DNA of 64,000 nucleotides from Terriglobia bacterium (GCA_021324365.1 JAJPJE010000068.1:29709-93708); one strand, 5' to 3'; counted from the first letter of the stretch, positions 8,925-18,860 are shown. Notes: generated from the sequence alone by a model not told the origin. A program made the numbers and translations.

Positions 8925-9779
8925 TTGTATCGGCTGACGCTCGGCGATTTCGAACTTACGATTCTTTCCGACGGCAACTACTTTCTCGACGGCGGTGCGT
9001 TTTTCGGCGTCGTGCCAAAGGTAATGTGGTCGAAGCGCATGCAACCCGACGAAATGAACCGGTTGAGCGCTGGTCTAAATTCCGTCCTCGTGCGGGGTGG
9101 CCAAAAGACCGTTCTGATTGAGACCGGTATCGGCAACAAGCTTGGCGATCGCATGAAGAAAATTTACGCGCCGGAAGAAAAGCTGCTGAACAGCCTGAAT
9201 GCCGTTGGCATCACGCCCGAGGAAATCGACGTCGTTATCAACACGCACCTGCATTTCGATCACTGTGGATGGAACACAGTGTACCGCAATGACCGCGCAG
9301 TGCCGACGTTTCCGAATGCAAAATACTACGTCCAACGTGGCGAATGGGAGTACGCGCAGAGGGCGAGCGAGCGCGATCGCATCAGCTACATCAACGATAA
9401 TTACAATCCGTTGGTCGAGTCGGGCCGAATGGAACTGCTCGATGGCGCGCGCGAAATTCTTCCCGGCATCTCCGTCGATGTTTATCCGGGACATACGCAG
9501 CATCTGCAGTCGGTGAACATTGACAGCAATGGCAAGCGGGCTTGCTACATCTCCGACCTGATTCCAACTATTGCGCACCTTGACGTTGCGTGGGGCATGG
9601 CCTTCGATCTGTTCCCGCTGGATACGATCGCAAGCAAAAAGAAGTTCTATGTACGCGCGATTCCTGAGAACTGGCTGGTGATCTTTACCCATGATCCGAA
9701 AATGCCATGTGCCTATGTGGAGGACGGTGGAGACGGCAAGTACTTGGCGAGACCTGCGGTGGGAGCGAGCTTACTCTAA
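8925..9779 (+). CDS. MBL-fold metallo-hydrolase
   Basis: 284 residues starting at TTG 8925 with AGGGGG a few bases upstream. The metallo-beta-lactamase signature HLHFDH is at residues 108-113; His190 in YPGHTQH, Asp211 in YISDLIPT and a late His in IFTHDP complete a two-zinc site. The overall pattern (NSVLVRGGQKTVLIETGIG at the front) resembles lactonase/quorum-quenching or general MBL hydrolases, but the substrate is not determined. No signal peptide. Its last 9 bases overlap the end of the convergent kinase gene. Confidence 0.85.
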   Translation: MYRLTLGDFELTILSDGNYFLDGGAFFGVVPKVMWSKRMQPDEMNRLSAGLNSVLVRGGQKTVLIETGIGNKLGDRMKKIYAPEEKLLNSLNAVGITPEEIDVVINTHLHFDHCGWNTVYRNDRAVPTFPNAKYYVQRGEWEYAQRASERDRISYINDNYNPLVESGRMELLDGAREILPGISVDVYPGHTQHLQSVNIDSNGKRACYISDLIPTIAHLDVAWGMAFDLFPLDTIASKKKFYVRAIPENWLVIFTHDPKMPCAYVEDGGDGKYLARPAVGASLL

Positions 9780-11318
9780 CTCCAACTTCAGTTCTTCTTT
9801 TTCGCAGCGGACTCCGAGGATCTTCGTTTCGTTATCCGCAACACTCGCTAAAACAGAACTGGCGTGATCATAGTGCTGCTCTGCCGATTGCACCCGGACC
9901 TTGATGGAATGTTTGCCTGCGGGAATGCTTATGTTCTCGTAAGAGTGGCCTTGCGTCCGGTGGAACACCAATAGCTTCTTCTTTTCTTTCCCGTGCAGGG
10001 CTTCTGTATATTTCAACTTTCCATCAATCCAGACTGACATCGTGGCATTCGTAAAAGGGTGCTGGATGGAAATATGGAGATGCGCGTCGGGTTCAGGTAT
10101 AACCGCGCTCTGCTTCGATTCGAAAATTGCAGAGGTACCGCGTTCAGCACTCGCCGAAGAGGTCGTTTTGAACGAGGCGGGAGTCGAGGTTGACCGGGCT
10201 TCAACGAGGTTAGTCGATGAAGACGTGCTTGCGAAATGTAGCGGTGCCTGTCGATGCCGGACGAGAAGTCCGAACCCGACGACCATCGCTACTGCGATTC
10301 CAACAGCATAGAAGGGCTGCCTCGAGTGGCTGCGAGCGGCGCCCGGTTTACCTTCTACCCTCATCTGGGCAATGGCGGCAGCAGAGAACGGTTTTGAGGA
10401 CTCACTGCGAACTTGCGTTGATCGAGAAGGAGGACTTACGGTGAGCAGCCCCGGAAGCGGCTGATCGGCATGTTCCTTCCTCAGCTGTTCTCTCATTTTT
10501 GCGAGATCCGCCGCCATCTCGGCGCCGGTCTGATACCGCTTATCAAGCTCTTTGGCGATTGCACGCGAAACAATCCGCTCGACTTCGGCCGGAAGCTCTG
10601 GGTTGATTGTGGTCAAAGGCAGCGGGTCACGGTTCACTACTTTGAATCCGATGGTGCTGACACCATTTCCCTGGAAAGGCCGATGTCCCACCAGCATCGT
10701 GTACAGCACGACGCCGAGAGAAAAGATATCGGAGCGCCCGTCCACCGGCTGTCCCGTAAGTTGCTCGGGCGACATGTAAGCTGGAGTTCCCATTAGTACA
10801 CCGGCGTGTGTACGTTGTACGCGGTCCAGCTTGGCTACTCCAAAATCCATGATCTTGGCGTGCTCTTGTTCCGTAATCATGATGTTGGCCGGCTTGATGT
10901 CGCGGTGTACAACGCCACGGTCGTGAGCGTAAGCGAGAGCATCCGCTACCTCCTCAGCGAGGCGCAGTGCGGTTTCAAGAGGAACTTTGGCGTAACCCGG
11001 TGCAAGGAGTTTTTTCAGGGTCTGCCCGTGCACGTACTCCATCACGATGTAAGGAGCGTGGCTGGTCTCATCTTCAGCGACATCAAAGATCGTAATGATT
11101 CCAGCATGAGATAGTCTCCCGGCGGCGCGAGCTTCGAGGAAGAAGCGCTCACGAAACTCTGGCTCGTCACTCTCTTCTTCCAGGGAAACCGTTTTGATTG
11201 CAACAATTCGATCGATTTTCGGATCTCGTGCCTGGTAAACCACGCCCATCGATCCTCGACCGAGTTCGGCGAGAATTTCGTACCGACCGAAGCTGCTGCT
11301 GGGAGGACTTGAGCTCAT
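9771..11318 (-). CDS. Transmembrane eukaryotic-type Ser/Thr protein kinase
   Basis: About 515 residues from ATG 11318 (an in-frame TTG at 11405 is an alternative; neither has a good Shine-Dalgarno). Kinase landmarks: glycine loop GRGSMG (20-25), Lys42 in AIK, HRDIKPAN with Asp140, DFG (158-160), and SPEQ activation-segment end. A single transmembrane helix lies at about 336-353, so the C-terminal region (a Ser/Thr-rich linker and a beta-rich domain with the GKHSIKVRV segment) would be outside the membrane. A PknB-like sensor kinase for an unknown signal. Converges with and slightly overlaps the MBL gene. Confidence 0.9.
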   Translation of the reverse strand: MSSSPPSSSFGRYEILAELGRGSMGVVYQARDPKIDRIVAIKTVSLEEESDEPEFRERFFLEARAAGRLSHAGIITIFDVAEDETSHAPYIVMEYVHGQTLKKLLAPGYAKVPLETALRLAEEVADALAYAHDRGVVHRDIKPANIMITEQEHAKIMDFGVAKLDRVQRTHAGVLMGTPAYMSPEQLTGQPVDGRSDIFSLGVVLYTMLVGHRPFQGNGVSTIGFKVVNRDPLPLTTINPELPAEVERIVSRAIAKELDKRYQTGAEMAADLAKMREQLRKEHADQPLPGLLTVSPPSRSTQVRSESSKPFSAAAIAQMRVEGKPGAARSHSRQPFYAVGIAVAMVVGFGLLVRHRQAPLHFASTSSSTNLVEARSTSTPASFKTTSSASAERGTSAIFESKQSAVIPEPDAHLHISIQHPFTNATMSVWIDGKLKYTEALHGKEKKKLLVFHRTQGHSYENISIPAGKHSIKVRVQSAEQHYDHASSVLASVADNETKILGVRCEKEELKLELE

Positions 11319-11604
11319 GGGCTGCGCAGGCGCACGAAATGCCACAGTAAGGGTACTTCGAGTTGGGTGAGGCGATATCGAGGTTTCACCGGATGGAGGT
11401 GACAAAAGTAACCAATCGAGCTCGACCCACGGTAGCTGGGCATGGCCTGCTACCCGCGCCTGCCGCCGGGGACGATTTGCCGGCTGCCAACCAGCTCTCG
11501 TTTGTACAACCTGCGCGGGGGCACCCTCGTCCTACCTTTATCGGCAGGCAATTCCTTACAGAATCCAGGCGTGCAATTCACCCCAACTCAGAAAAGGAGC
11601 CAGC

Positions 11605-12099
11605 ATGAAACTGGAATCGTTGAATGAACTTTTAGTCGAACAACTACAGGATCTTTATTCGGTCGAGCGGCAGATTATCGAAGCGCTGCCAAAAATGATT
11701 GAAAAGGCGAATTCCTCTCGGCTCAAGGCTGGTTTGAGCGAGCACCTGCAGCAGACCAAGGGACAGCTTTCACGCCTTGACCGCATCTTCGACCAGATCC
11801 GCGAGGCCGACCGCGATGACAAGAAGTGCAAAGGCATGGAAGGAATCATCAAGGAAGGCGAAGAGATCGTGAAAGCGAAAGGCGACGCAGAAGTCCGGGA
11901 CGCCGGCATCATTTCGGCCGCCCAGCGCGTCGAGCACTATGAGATCGCGAGCTATGGTTGCGCGAGAACCTACGCTCAATTGCTGGGGCACAACGACTGG
12001 GCGCAACTGCTTCAGCAGACGCTCGACGAAGAAAAGCAAACAGATCAAAAGCTGAACCAGATGGCGGAAACGATCAACGTCGAAGCCAGGGCAGCCTAG
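11605..12099 (+). CDS. DUF892/YciE-type ferritin-like protein
   Basis: 164 residues. The start MKLESLNELLVEQLQDLYSV and the helices with AQRVEHYEIASYGCARTYA match the DUF892 (YciE/YciF) family, four-helix ferritin-like proteins induced by stress in several bacteria. Candidate metal ligands are the Glu/His residues in VERQIIEALP, RVEHYE and TLDEEKQTD. ATG is preceded by AAAAGGAGCCAGC, a good ribosome binding site. Followed by a clear terminator hairpin (12119-12142), so probably monocistronic. Confidence 0.88.
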   Translation: MKLESLNELLVEQLQDLYSVERQIIEALPKMIEKANSSRLKAGLSEHLQQTKGQLSRLDRIFDQIREADRDDKKCKGMEGIIKEGEEIVKAKGDAEVRDAGIISAAQRVEHYEIASYGCARTYAQLLGHNDWAQLLQQTLDEEKQTDQKLNQMAETINVEARAA

Positions 12100-12118
12100 T
12101 CTACCTCGTTGCAGCACT

Positions 12119-12150
12119 GAGCCCGCTTCCTGGAGCGGGCTCTTCTCTAT
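12119..12150 (+). terminator. Rho-independent terminator after DUF892 gene
   Basis: GAGCCCGCT, a 6-base loop, then AGCGGGCTC, followed by a pyrimidine-rich TTCTCTAT tract. It lies between the convergent DUF892 gene (+) and FnIII lipoprotein gene (-) and may serve both. Confidence 0.7.
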
Positions 12151-13256
12151 TTAGACGGGATAGCCTCGCTCGTTTCCGCCGAGCGCCCGCTCTCGTTTCC
12201 CCGCAGATCAACCGCTGAAACGGAGTAGTAGTAACGATGTCCCGGCAACACATTGTCGTCTCGAAACGACGGAGACTTCACGAGTTCCTTGTTGATTTTC
12301 ACCGGCGCGCCTTCCTCGTGGCGAAAGACGTTGTATCCAGCCAGATCACTCTCCAGGTTCGGAGCCCAGGTCAAATCGATGAACGGCTTTTGTCCAACGC
12401 CCGAAGCGACAGCCTGTACTCCGGTAGGAACCGCCGGTGGGAAGATGTCATGCACATCCACGGTGACGGAAGGAGAGTCATCGCCTTCCACCTGCTCAGG
12501 CTGGCCAAGCGGTCCCCTGAATTGCGTGACGGTGGTTACGTCATAAACATACTTCTGCTCCCACTCGAAACTGTGATCGACAAATGTGATTTCCTGTTCT
12601 CCATTCCAGGGGAACTCGCCAACGATCAGCTCTCCACGCTTTGCCGTGGCGGGTTGCGCGCTGCCCGGTGCGAGCCGCCGGTAGATACGGTACGAAAATT
12701 TCAGCTTATCGGGTTGGCGCACATTCTTAGGGGCCGTCCAGTGGAGTTCGGGACCTTCCGGAGTCACCTGTGCCTCGATAGTTTGCGGCGGAGGCAAAGT
12801 AGGGGCGAGCGGAATTTCGACCTGGTTGGATAGGCCTGCTGAGTTGCCGCGCGGATTCAGGTCGTCAATCGCGTAAATGGCAAATGCCTCCGGATTCTGT
12901 TGCTCCAGTTCAGGCGGCAAAGTGTCGGTGAAAGTGGCTTTTGGCACTTGTTCAGCATGCGTCCAATGCGCTATTTGGCTATGAACTTCGCCAACCTTCT
13001 GATCGCAACGGATCAAAGGAAAGTCCCGCACCCCGCGGCAGACTTCTGTAACACCAGGATGGCGGATGTTCTCGTGATCTGTGGTCTGATGCGCTGGGGT
13101 CCAGCTCAGAAAAACTTTATCCCCCTTACGCACCGCGGAAAAATCATCGACAGGTTTTGGCAGATTCAGCGAGGGAGCCTGCGGAGCTCCCGGTGTGCCG
13201 CAACTGGTCAGAAAGCACAACACCGCCGTGAACACCGCGCCAAGGATAGCTCTCAT
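12147..13256 (-). CDS. Fibronectin type III domain lipoprotein
   Basis: 369 residues. N-terminal lipoprotein signal with lipobox LTSC (about residues 16-19), so the protein should be anchored to a membrane through a lipidated Cys. Two or three fibronectin type III-like domains follow (phrases KVFLSWTPA, ELHWTAPKN, FIDLTWAPN and YYYSVSAVDLRGNES). FnIII repeats usually bind other proteins or polymers; no enzymatic motif is present. Same strand as the hslVU genes but 120 bases downstream of hslU, with a 14-base inverted repeat between. Confidence 0.82.
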   Translation of the reverse strand: MRAILGAVFTAVLCFLTSCGTPGAPQAPSLNLPKPVDDFSAVRKGDKVFLSWTPAHQTTDHENIRHPGVTEVCRGVRDFPLIRCDQKVGEVHSQIAHWTHAEQVPKATFTDTLPPELEQQNPEAFAIYAIDDLNPRGNSAGLSNQVEIPLAPTLPPPQTIEAQVTPEGPELHWTAPKNVRQPDKLKFSYRIYRRLAPGSAQPATAKRGELIVGEFPWNGEQEITFVDHSFEWEQKYVYDVTTVTQFRGPLGQPEQVEGDDSPSVTVDVHDIFPPAVPTGVQAVASGVGQKPFIDLTWAPNLESDLAGYNVFRHEEGAPVKINKELVKSPSFRDDNVLPGHRYYYSVSAVDLRGNESGRSAETSEAIPSK

Positions 13257-13312
13257 GCGAAGTTACGAGGATACAGGGGTGCCCCGACAAGTTTCCAGTC
13301 AAAGGGTAGTAA

Positions 13313-13356
13313 TTTCAGATTGCAGATTGGAATGGGCAGTATTCTGCAATCTGAAA
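13313..13356. repeat. Perfect 14-base inverted repeat between hslU and the FnIII gene
   Basis: TTTCAGATTGCAGA and its exact reverse complement TCTGCAATCTGAAA are separated by 16 bases. It could fold as a stable mRNA hairpin after hslU, but no T-tract follows on the minus strand. The word GATTGCAGAT recurs elsewhere in intergenic DNA of the window (near 24027), so it may be a copy of a dispersed palindromic repeat. Confidence 0.6.
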
Positions 13357-13376
13357 TACGGCAAAGCTTCAATACG

Positions 13377-14783
13377 TTACAGGATGTACCGGGACAGATC
13401 CTGGTCCTTGACGATGTCTGCCAAAGTCTTGCGGACGTAGTCGCCGTCTACCATGATCTGCTTTTCTTTCATGTCCGGCGCGTTGAAGCTGATTTCGTCG
13501 AGCACGCGCTCCATAATGGTATGCAATCTCCGAGCGCCGATATTTTCCGTGCCTTCGTTCACCCGGAATGCAAAGCGCGCTACTTCTTCCAGCGACTCTT
13601 GCGTGAACTCCAGCTTCAAACCTTCGGTTTCCAGAAGAGCAGTGTATTGCTTCACCAGTGACGACTTCGGCTCAGTGAGAATCTTGATGAAGTCTTCAAC
13701 CGTTAGCGACTGCAGTTCTACGCGAATCGGGAAGCGGCCTTGCAGTTCCGGGATCAAATCGCTGGGCTTGGACACGTGGAACGCACCTGCCGCGACGAAC
13801 AGAATGTGGTCGGTGCGAACCATGCCATAGCGCGTGTTGACCGTCGTTCCTTCCACGATCGGTAGGATGTCACGCTGGACGCCTTCGCGCGACACGTCCG
13901 GGCCGTGCCCGCTTTCGCGGCCCGCAATCTTATCGATTTCATCGAGAAAAATGATGCCGGACTGCTCGACGCGCTCTACCGCGATGCGGGTGACCTGGTC
14001 CATATCGATCAGGCGCTGCTCTTCTTCCTGCACCAGGTAATCAAACGCCTCGCTGACCTTCATCTTCCGCTTCTTCGTGCGCTGGCCGAATAGGTTCGGA
14101 AGCATGTCCTTAATGTTGACGTCCATCTCCTCCACGCCCTGGTTGGAGATGATTTCGAATGCCGGGAACGATTTCTCGCGCGTTTCTAATTCCACGATCC
14201 GGTCGTCGAGCTTGCCTTCCCGAAGCTGCTGGCGGAGCTTTTCGCGGGTACGGGAGCTGGACTCACCAGCAAGTTGATGCTGATCGGACTGTGAACCATC
14301 GCCACGCGAAGCGAAACCCACACCGCTCGGCAACAGCAGATCGAGCAAACGCTCTTCGGCGTTCAACTCAGCCTTATCCGAGACGTCCTCCAGCTTCTCT
14401 TCGCGCACCATGTCGATGGCGATTTCTACCAGGTCACGGATCATCGATTCCACGTCACGGCCTACGTAGCCCACTTCGGTAAACTTGGAAGCTTCAACCT
14501 TCAGGAAGGGCGAATTCGCCAGCTTGGCGAGGCGACGAGCGATCTCGGTCTTGCCTACGCCAGTAGGTCCGATCATGATGATGTTCTTGGGGATGATTTC
14601 TTCTGCCAGCTCAGGTGTCAGCTTCTGGCGCCGCATCCGATTGCGCAAGGCAATCGCGACAGCACGCTTAGCGGCGTGCTGGCCCACAACGTATTTATCA
14701 AGCTCGCTTACGATCTCACGCGGAGTAAGTTCATCGAGCGCGAGCTGCTCTTCTTCCGAAGTACCAGGTAAATAAATCGCCAT
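13377..14783 (-). CDS. hslU: HslU, ATPase subunit of the HslUV protease
   Basis: 468 residues. AAA+ unfoldase that recognises substrates and feeds them to the HslV peptidase. Walker A GPTGVGKT, Walker [10 protein letters not shown], the intermediate (I) domain and the C-terminal tail DLSRYIL, which docks into HslV, are all present. Sequence starts MAIYLPG with the usual [17 protein letters not shown]. Length is normal. Upstream on the same strand are a small unknown gene and hslV, giving the order hslV-orfX-hslU. Confidence 0.97.
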   Translation of the reverse strand: MAIYLPGTSEEEQLALDELTPREIVSELDKYVVGQHAAKRAVAIALRNRMRRQKLTPELAEEIIPKNIIMIGPTGVGKTEIARRLAKLANSPFLKVEASKFTEVGYVGRDVESMIRDLVEIAIDMVREEKLEDVSDKAELNAEERLLDLLLPSGVGFASRGDGSQSDQHQLAGESSSRTREKLRQQLREGKLDDRIVELETREKSFPAFEIISNQGVEEMDVNIKDMLPNLFGQRTKKRKMKVSEAFDYLVQEEEQRLIDMDQVTRIAVERVEQSGIIFLDEIDKIAGRESGHGPDVSREGVQRDILPIVEGTTVNTRYGMVRTDHILFVAAGAFHVSKPSDLIPELQGRFPIRVELQSLTVEDFIKILTEPKSSLVKQYTALLETEGLKLEFTQESLEEVARFAFRVNEGTENIGARRLHTIMERVLDEISFNAPDMKEKQIMVDGDYVRKTLADIVKDQDLSRYIL

Positions 14784-14854
14784 GAATTACTGCTCCAAAA
14801 CTCTTCCTGCTGGGTTCTCCAAGGCTCGCGTCGCGCCTTCGACGCTAACCTGGG

Positions 14855-15049
14855 TTATCTACGGTCTTTCTTCCGAATCTCAAACTTCAAGGCAGACCAG
14901 GTCCCATCAATCGCGCAGACCTTTTTGTCGACCAATCCCTCCCCCGCCTTCAACATTTTCGCTCCAGTCGGCAGCTTGCCTAGAGTTTTAGAAAACCCAT
15001 TCGGCGAAGCGATCAACATCACGCGATGATCCCCCGAGTAACCCGCCAC
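14855..15049 (-). CDS. Small unknown protein encoded between hslV and hslU
   Basis: 64 residues from GTG 15049, preceded by GAGAGGAG at suitable spacing. Sequence reads like a real globular protein (HRVMLIASPNGF, KLPTGAKMLKAGEGL, TWSALKFEIRKK) rather than an out-of-frame shadow. It has no recognised domain, no signal peptide and no membrane segment. It starts 17 bases after hslV and ends 71 bases before hslU, so it should be co-transcribed with the protease. It could be an unrelated passenger or a small accessory of HslUV; not determinable here. Confidence 0.5.
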   Translation of the reverse strand: MAGYSGDHRVMLIASPNGFSKTLGKLPTGAKMLKAGEGLVDKKVCAIDGTWSALKFEIRKKDRR

Positions 15050-15065
15050 GAAAGGCTCCTCTCGG

Positions 15066-15665
15066 CTACAACTCCTCAATCGCGAATGTCTCATTCGTAT
15101 AGATGCACAACTTGCCTGCAATCTTCATCGCTGCTTCCGCGATCTCGCGCGCCGACATTTGCGTGTGCTCCACCAACGCCTGCGCGGCTGACTGAGCGAA
15201 CGGCCCGCCACTGCCGATGGCCGCGATGCCGGTTTCGGGTTCGATTACATCGCCCTGACCGCTGATAAGAAAGGTTTGCGTCTTATCGGCAACAAGCAGC
15301 AACGCTTCCAGATGCCGCAAAGCCTTGTCGGTGCGCCAATCTTTGGCCAATTCCACTGCCCCGCGGCCAAGATTTCCATGGAACTGCTCCAGCTTGGCTT
15401 CGAATCGGCTGAACAGGGAGAAAGCGTCGGCCGTGGATCCGGCAAAGCCGGCCAGAATCTTTTCCTGGTACATGCGCCGGATCTTTCGGGCGTTGTGCTT
15501 GATGACGTGTTCGCCGAGCGTGACCTGGCCGTCTCCGGCCATGACAACCTGCCCATTTTTGCGGACGCAGAGCACCGTGGTCGATCGGATTTTCGCAAAT
15601 CGAGGACTTTGCTTTTCCTGCTTCGCCAATCTCACTGGCATCTCTTCTAATTGCTTCGTTTTCAT
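15066..15665 (-). CDS. hslV: HslV, peptidase subunit of the HslUV protease
   Basis: 199 residues. N-terminal-nucleophile threonine protease; the mature enzyme should begin at the first Thr of [20 protein letters not shown]. Most HslV proteins have only Met before this Thr, but here about 28 residues precede it, so the ATG at 15665 (AGGA upstream) implies a propeptide that must be removed. The rest ([48 protein letters not shown]) is canonical. First gene of the hslV-orfX-hslU cluster. Confidence 0.96.
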   Translation of the reverse strand: MKTKQLEEMPVRLAKQEKQSPRFAKIRSTTVLCVRKNGQVVMAGDGQVTLGEHVIKHNARKIRRMYQEKILAGFAGSTADAFSLFSRFEAKLEQFHGNLGRGAVELAKDWRTDKALRHLEALLLVADKTQTFLISGQGDVIEPETGIAAIGSGGPFAQSAAQALVEHTQMSAREIAEAAMKIAGKLCIYTNETFAIEEL

Positions 15666-15819
15666 GAGGGCAATTCCTGATTATAACAGCCGGATTTCGA
15701 CTACGATGGAGTCTTGAGCCGCACTGGGGCAGGAAATATGAGCGAATGGCACACCACCTGCCTTTGAGGCCAGGCAATAGGTGCAGAGATTCTGCAGCTG
15801 GAACTTCGAGATCGGATCT

Positions 15820-17493
15820 CTAGTGTTGGACGCCGCCTGTGACCGCCCTCGCGGCATTCGAATTCCCTTCAGCGTTGCCTCTGAACCAGCCGCCGCGTGG
15901 ACGTGAAAGCAAAGCACGGTAAGCGTTGCGAGCGAAGGTTTGTACCAGAAAGCCGAGCACGTCTCCGTGCTGATCTCTGGCCTCGGGGGATTCGTACCAC
16001 TCCGGCTTGGGGATTGCGATTCCGGAGAACGCCTCGGTCCAGTGGTGCTCCACACCAAGTGCGATTGCGTAGGGCATCCAGGTCTGGAACTTTTCGGACG
16101 GCACCCGCTCCAGATGGTCTTTCTCAACGGAATTCATGAAGTCCTGAAATCCTCGAACATGTGCGTAAACCAGTTTCCCAAGGGAACTCTTCGGGGAGAA
16201 CGCACGCAACCAAAGTAGGGTGATGATCACCGATACCATGAGTGCCGCCATGACAAAGATCCACGTGTTCTTGCTGCTGGCAAAGAGAAGTACGCAAAGA
16301 TACGCGCCTACGGTAAACGCCTGCCCGGCCCATTGAGGCAATTGCAGGGTAGAGAGAAAATCGGGGTCGAAGCGATAAAGGCCCTTATTCCGCAGCAGAG
16401 CAAAAACGTCATTCCGGATGAGGGGAACAATTGAATAGAAGCGCTGGAAGAGACTCGAGAGCTTCGTCCACTCACCCCCGTAAAAGATGTGAAAGAGCGC
16501 AGTGCGTTCGTGCGGGGCCAGTTCCTGCCAGGCGTCCTTCTCCCGCACACTTCGCAAAGTGTAATCCTGTCCTTCGAAATGAACGCCCTCATCTGGCTTG
16601 CACTCTTCCATCGTCAGATAGCCGCGTACGGCGAGATCGACGATGGTTGCAACCACATCCCGCGGGTCAAGTTTATCGTCGATGATCACGCCCACTTCCG
16701 CAGGTGTGAGTCCATCAGGCGGAGCGTATTGGGGCGCATACGTTGGGGGAACTCGCCGGACACGATATAACTGAATGCCCACAATCAGGGCCAAAACGAC
16801 TATCGGCAGCACAAAAATGGGGTTTACCGTGAGCGATGCAGCCGCGCGTTTCCAGATGCTCGCTTCGATTAACAGTCCGGTTGGGAACACGACATCTGCT
16901 GTGCATGGATGGCCCGCGGACAGAGTTGCGGCACAGTCGATCTGGGCCGAGGTGCTGGTCTCCTGCGCAGGCAGCACTCTCAGTCCCGACTCCCCGATGT
17001 AACTGCCCTGAGCGCGAAACTGCTCAGCGACGGCCTCGGGCAACTCTATTGTGATATTCGACGCTTTTACGGGTCCAGCCCAGTTCTCGCCCGCACGCCA
17101 GACCAATTCATCACGATCGCGTAAGAAATGGACGGCAGGATTGACGGAGTAGCTGATCTTCAACTCTGTCGCTCTTGCCGAGGCGATCGACACTTCCAGA
17201 AAATTTCCCGCTGTTCGCTCGGTGTAGGAGAGCTTCTGCCCGCTCCCGTCGCTTACATCGATGATCTGGATTTCTCGAGGCGTGCGTAGTCCCAGAGCAC
17301 GAGGATAGGCATCTTGTGTTCGCCAGGCCAGTGTTTCGGCGGGCATGGCCGGGCTGAATCGCTCGACCACGATGGCGCTGCCATCAGTTTGAACCGCGAC
17401 GGTCACATCCAGTGAGTTCAGGGACACTTGTGCGACGGCTGCGGTGGATAGCCACAACCACACGAACACCCAGGTGGGCCAGCGAGGATGCAT
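15820..17493 (-). CDS. DUF2207-family membrane protein
   Basis: 557 residues. Signal peptide (WVFVWLWLSTAAVAQ), an exported N-terminal DUF2207 domain (about 25-215, with the SYSVNPAVHFL and DELVWRAGENW pattern), a transmembrane helix near 220-240 (FVLPIVVLALIVGIQLY), a cytosolic segment with a winged-helix-like PRDVVATIVDLAVRGYLT, then a further pair of helices around 390-440. Such proteins are widespread but uncharacterised. Divergent from the MFS gene, about 105 bases apart. Confidence 0.82.
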   Translation of the reverse strand: MHPRWPTWVFVWLWLSTAAVAQVSLNSLDVTVAVQTDGSAIVVERFSPAMPAETLAWRTQDAYPRALGLRTPREIQIIDVSDGSGQKLSYTERTAGNFLEVSIASARATELKISYSVNPAVHFLRDRDELVWRAGENWAGPVKASNITIELPEAVAEQFRAQGSYIGESGLRVLPAQETSTSAQIDCAATLSAGHPCTADVVFPTGLLIEASIWKRAAASLTVNPIFVLPIVVLALIVGIQLYRVRRVPPTYAPQYAPPDGLTPAEVGVIIDDKLDPRDVVATIVDLAVRGYLTMEECKPDEGVHFEGQDYTLRSVREKDAWQELAPHERTALFHIFYGGEWTKLSSLFQRFYSIVPLIRNDVFALLRNKGLYRFDPDFLSTLQLPQWAGQAFTVGAYLCVLLFASSKNTWIFVMAALMVSVIITLLWLRAFSPKSSLGKLVYAHVRGFQDFMNSVEKDHLERVPSEKFQTWMPYAIALGVEHHWTEAFSGIAIPKPEWYESPEARDQHGDVLGFLVQTFARNAYRALLSRPRGGWFRGNAEGNSNAARAVTGGVQH

Positions 17494-17598
17494 CCAGCAC
17501 TGGTTTATCTGAAACAGGGCATGCGGGCAAGGCTATCTTCTGATGCCTTTAGTCACCACCCGGTGTGTTATCTTGCTGCACCTGTGAAGGCATACTGA

Positions 17599-18810
17599 AT
17601 GACCGAAGCAACCGTCGCCGGAATGACGCAGAGGGATCGCTTCCACGCCGTCACTGCCAGTTTCCTAGGCTGGACGCTTGATGCATTCGACTTTTTTGTC
17701 GTCGTTTTCCTCTACGATGCGTTAGCTGCCCAGTTTCACGTTTCCAAAGCGCTCATTGTGGTCACCGTCACCGCAACGTTGGCGACGCGCCCTTTAGGAG
17801 CCTTGCTCTTTGGATTGCTGGCCGACCGTTATGGCCGCCGAGTACCGCTGATGGTCGACGTGGTCTTCTTTTCTGTTGTCGAAGTGCTTTGCGGTTTCTC
17901 GGTGAACTACACCATGTTTCTGGTTTTACGCGTGTTGTACGGAATTGGGATGGGTGGCGAGTGGGGCGTGGGCGCGTCGTTGGCGATGGAAAGTGCGCCA
18001 AATCGCCTGCGTGGAGTTCTCTCGGGATTTCTTCAGAGCGGTTATTCGTTTGGCTACCTACTCGCTGCGATTGCCGCGCGACTTGTTCTCCCGAGTCTAG
18101 GATGGCGCTGGATGTTCTGGGTAGGCGGCATCCCCGCGCTTCTCGCGCTCTACATCCGTACCAAGGTTCCTGAGTCGGACGCCTGGAAGCAACATAAGCT
18201 GCCGAGTTTCGGTGCGATTGTTGGTGAAACGCTGCGCTATTGGAAGCGCTTCCTCTTCCTGGTGGTCATGATGACCCTCATGATGTTTCTTTCACATGGC
18301 ACGCAGGACCTTTATCCCGACTTCTTGAAACACGAACACGGCATTGCGGCCAACACCGTCGCCTACATTGCGATGCTCTATAACCTGGGAGCGATCCTTG
18401 GCGCGATCATCTTCGGACAACTCTCTGAGAAGATTGGGCGCCGCCTCGGCATCATTTCCGCACTCCTACTCTCATTGGTGATGATTCCACTATGGGCATT
18501 CGGATGGAGGACGGTGGTGCTCGCTCTCGGAGCCTTCCTGATCCAGATGGGGGTTCAGGGGGCATGGGGAATTATCCCGGCGCACCTTGTCGAGGTATCG
18601 CCGGATGCGACTCGTGGTCTGGTTCCGGGACTTGCTTATCAACTGGGAATACTGATCGCCGCGCCTACGAGCACGATCGAATATGCCCTTCGCGATGCGG
18701 TCGGTTATCGCTGGGCCCTGGCGGGATTCGAAATTGTCAACATCATCTTGCTGGCAATCGTGGTCTGGCTAGGAAGGGAAGAACGAGGGAAAGCTTTTAC
18801 AAAGCTATAA
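17599..18810 (+). CDS. MFS transporter, aromatic-acid/sialate-type
   Basis: 403 residues with about 12 predicted transmembrane helices. The cytoplasmic loop motif DRYGRR between helices 2 and 3 and the repeated SEKIGRRLG between 8 and 9 are typical of the major facilitator superfamily. The N-terminal FLGWTLDAFDFFVVVF segment resembles the sialate/aromatic acid:H+ symporter branch (NanT/PcaK-like). The actual substrate cannot be inferred, since no catabolic genes for such acids lie next to it. ATG at 17599; upstream bases GTGAAGGCATACTGA give a modest Shine-Dalgarno. Confidence 0.88.
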   Translation: MTEATVAGMTQRDRFHAVTASFLGWTLDAFDFFVVVFLYDALAAQFHVSKALIVVTVTATLATRPLGALLFGLLADRYGRRVPLMVDVVFFSVVEVLCGFSVNYTMFLVLRVLYGIGMGGEWGVGASLAMESAPNRLRGVLSGFLQSGYSFGYLLAAIAARLVLPSLGWRWMFWVGGIPALLALYIRTKVPESDAWKQHKLPSFGAIVGETLRYWKRFLFLVVMMTLMMFLSHGTQDLYPDFLKHEHGIAANTVAYIAMLYNLGAILGAIIFGQLSEKIGRRLGIISALLLSLVMIPLWAFGWRTVVLALGAFLIQMGVQGAWGIIPAHLVEVSPDATRGLVPGLAYQLGILIAAPTSTIEYALRDAVGYRWALAGFEIVNIILLAIVVWLGREERGKAFTKL

Positions 18811-18860
18811 CTACGAAGGACGCAAAGCAAAATTAGCCTTTGTGTTCTCACGGTTAGCTC

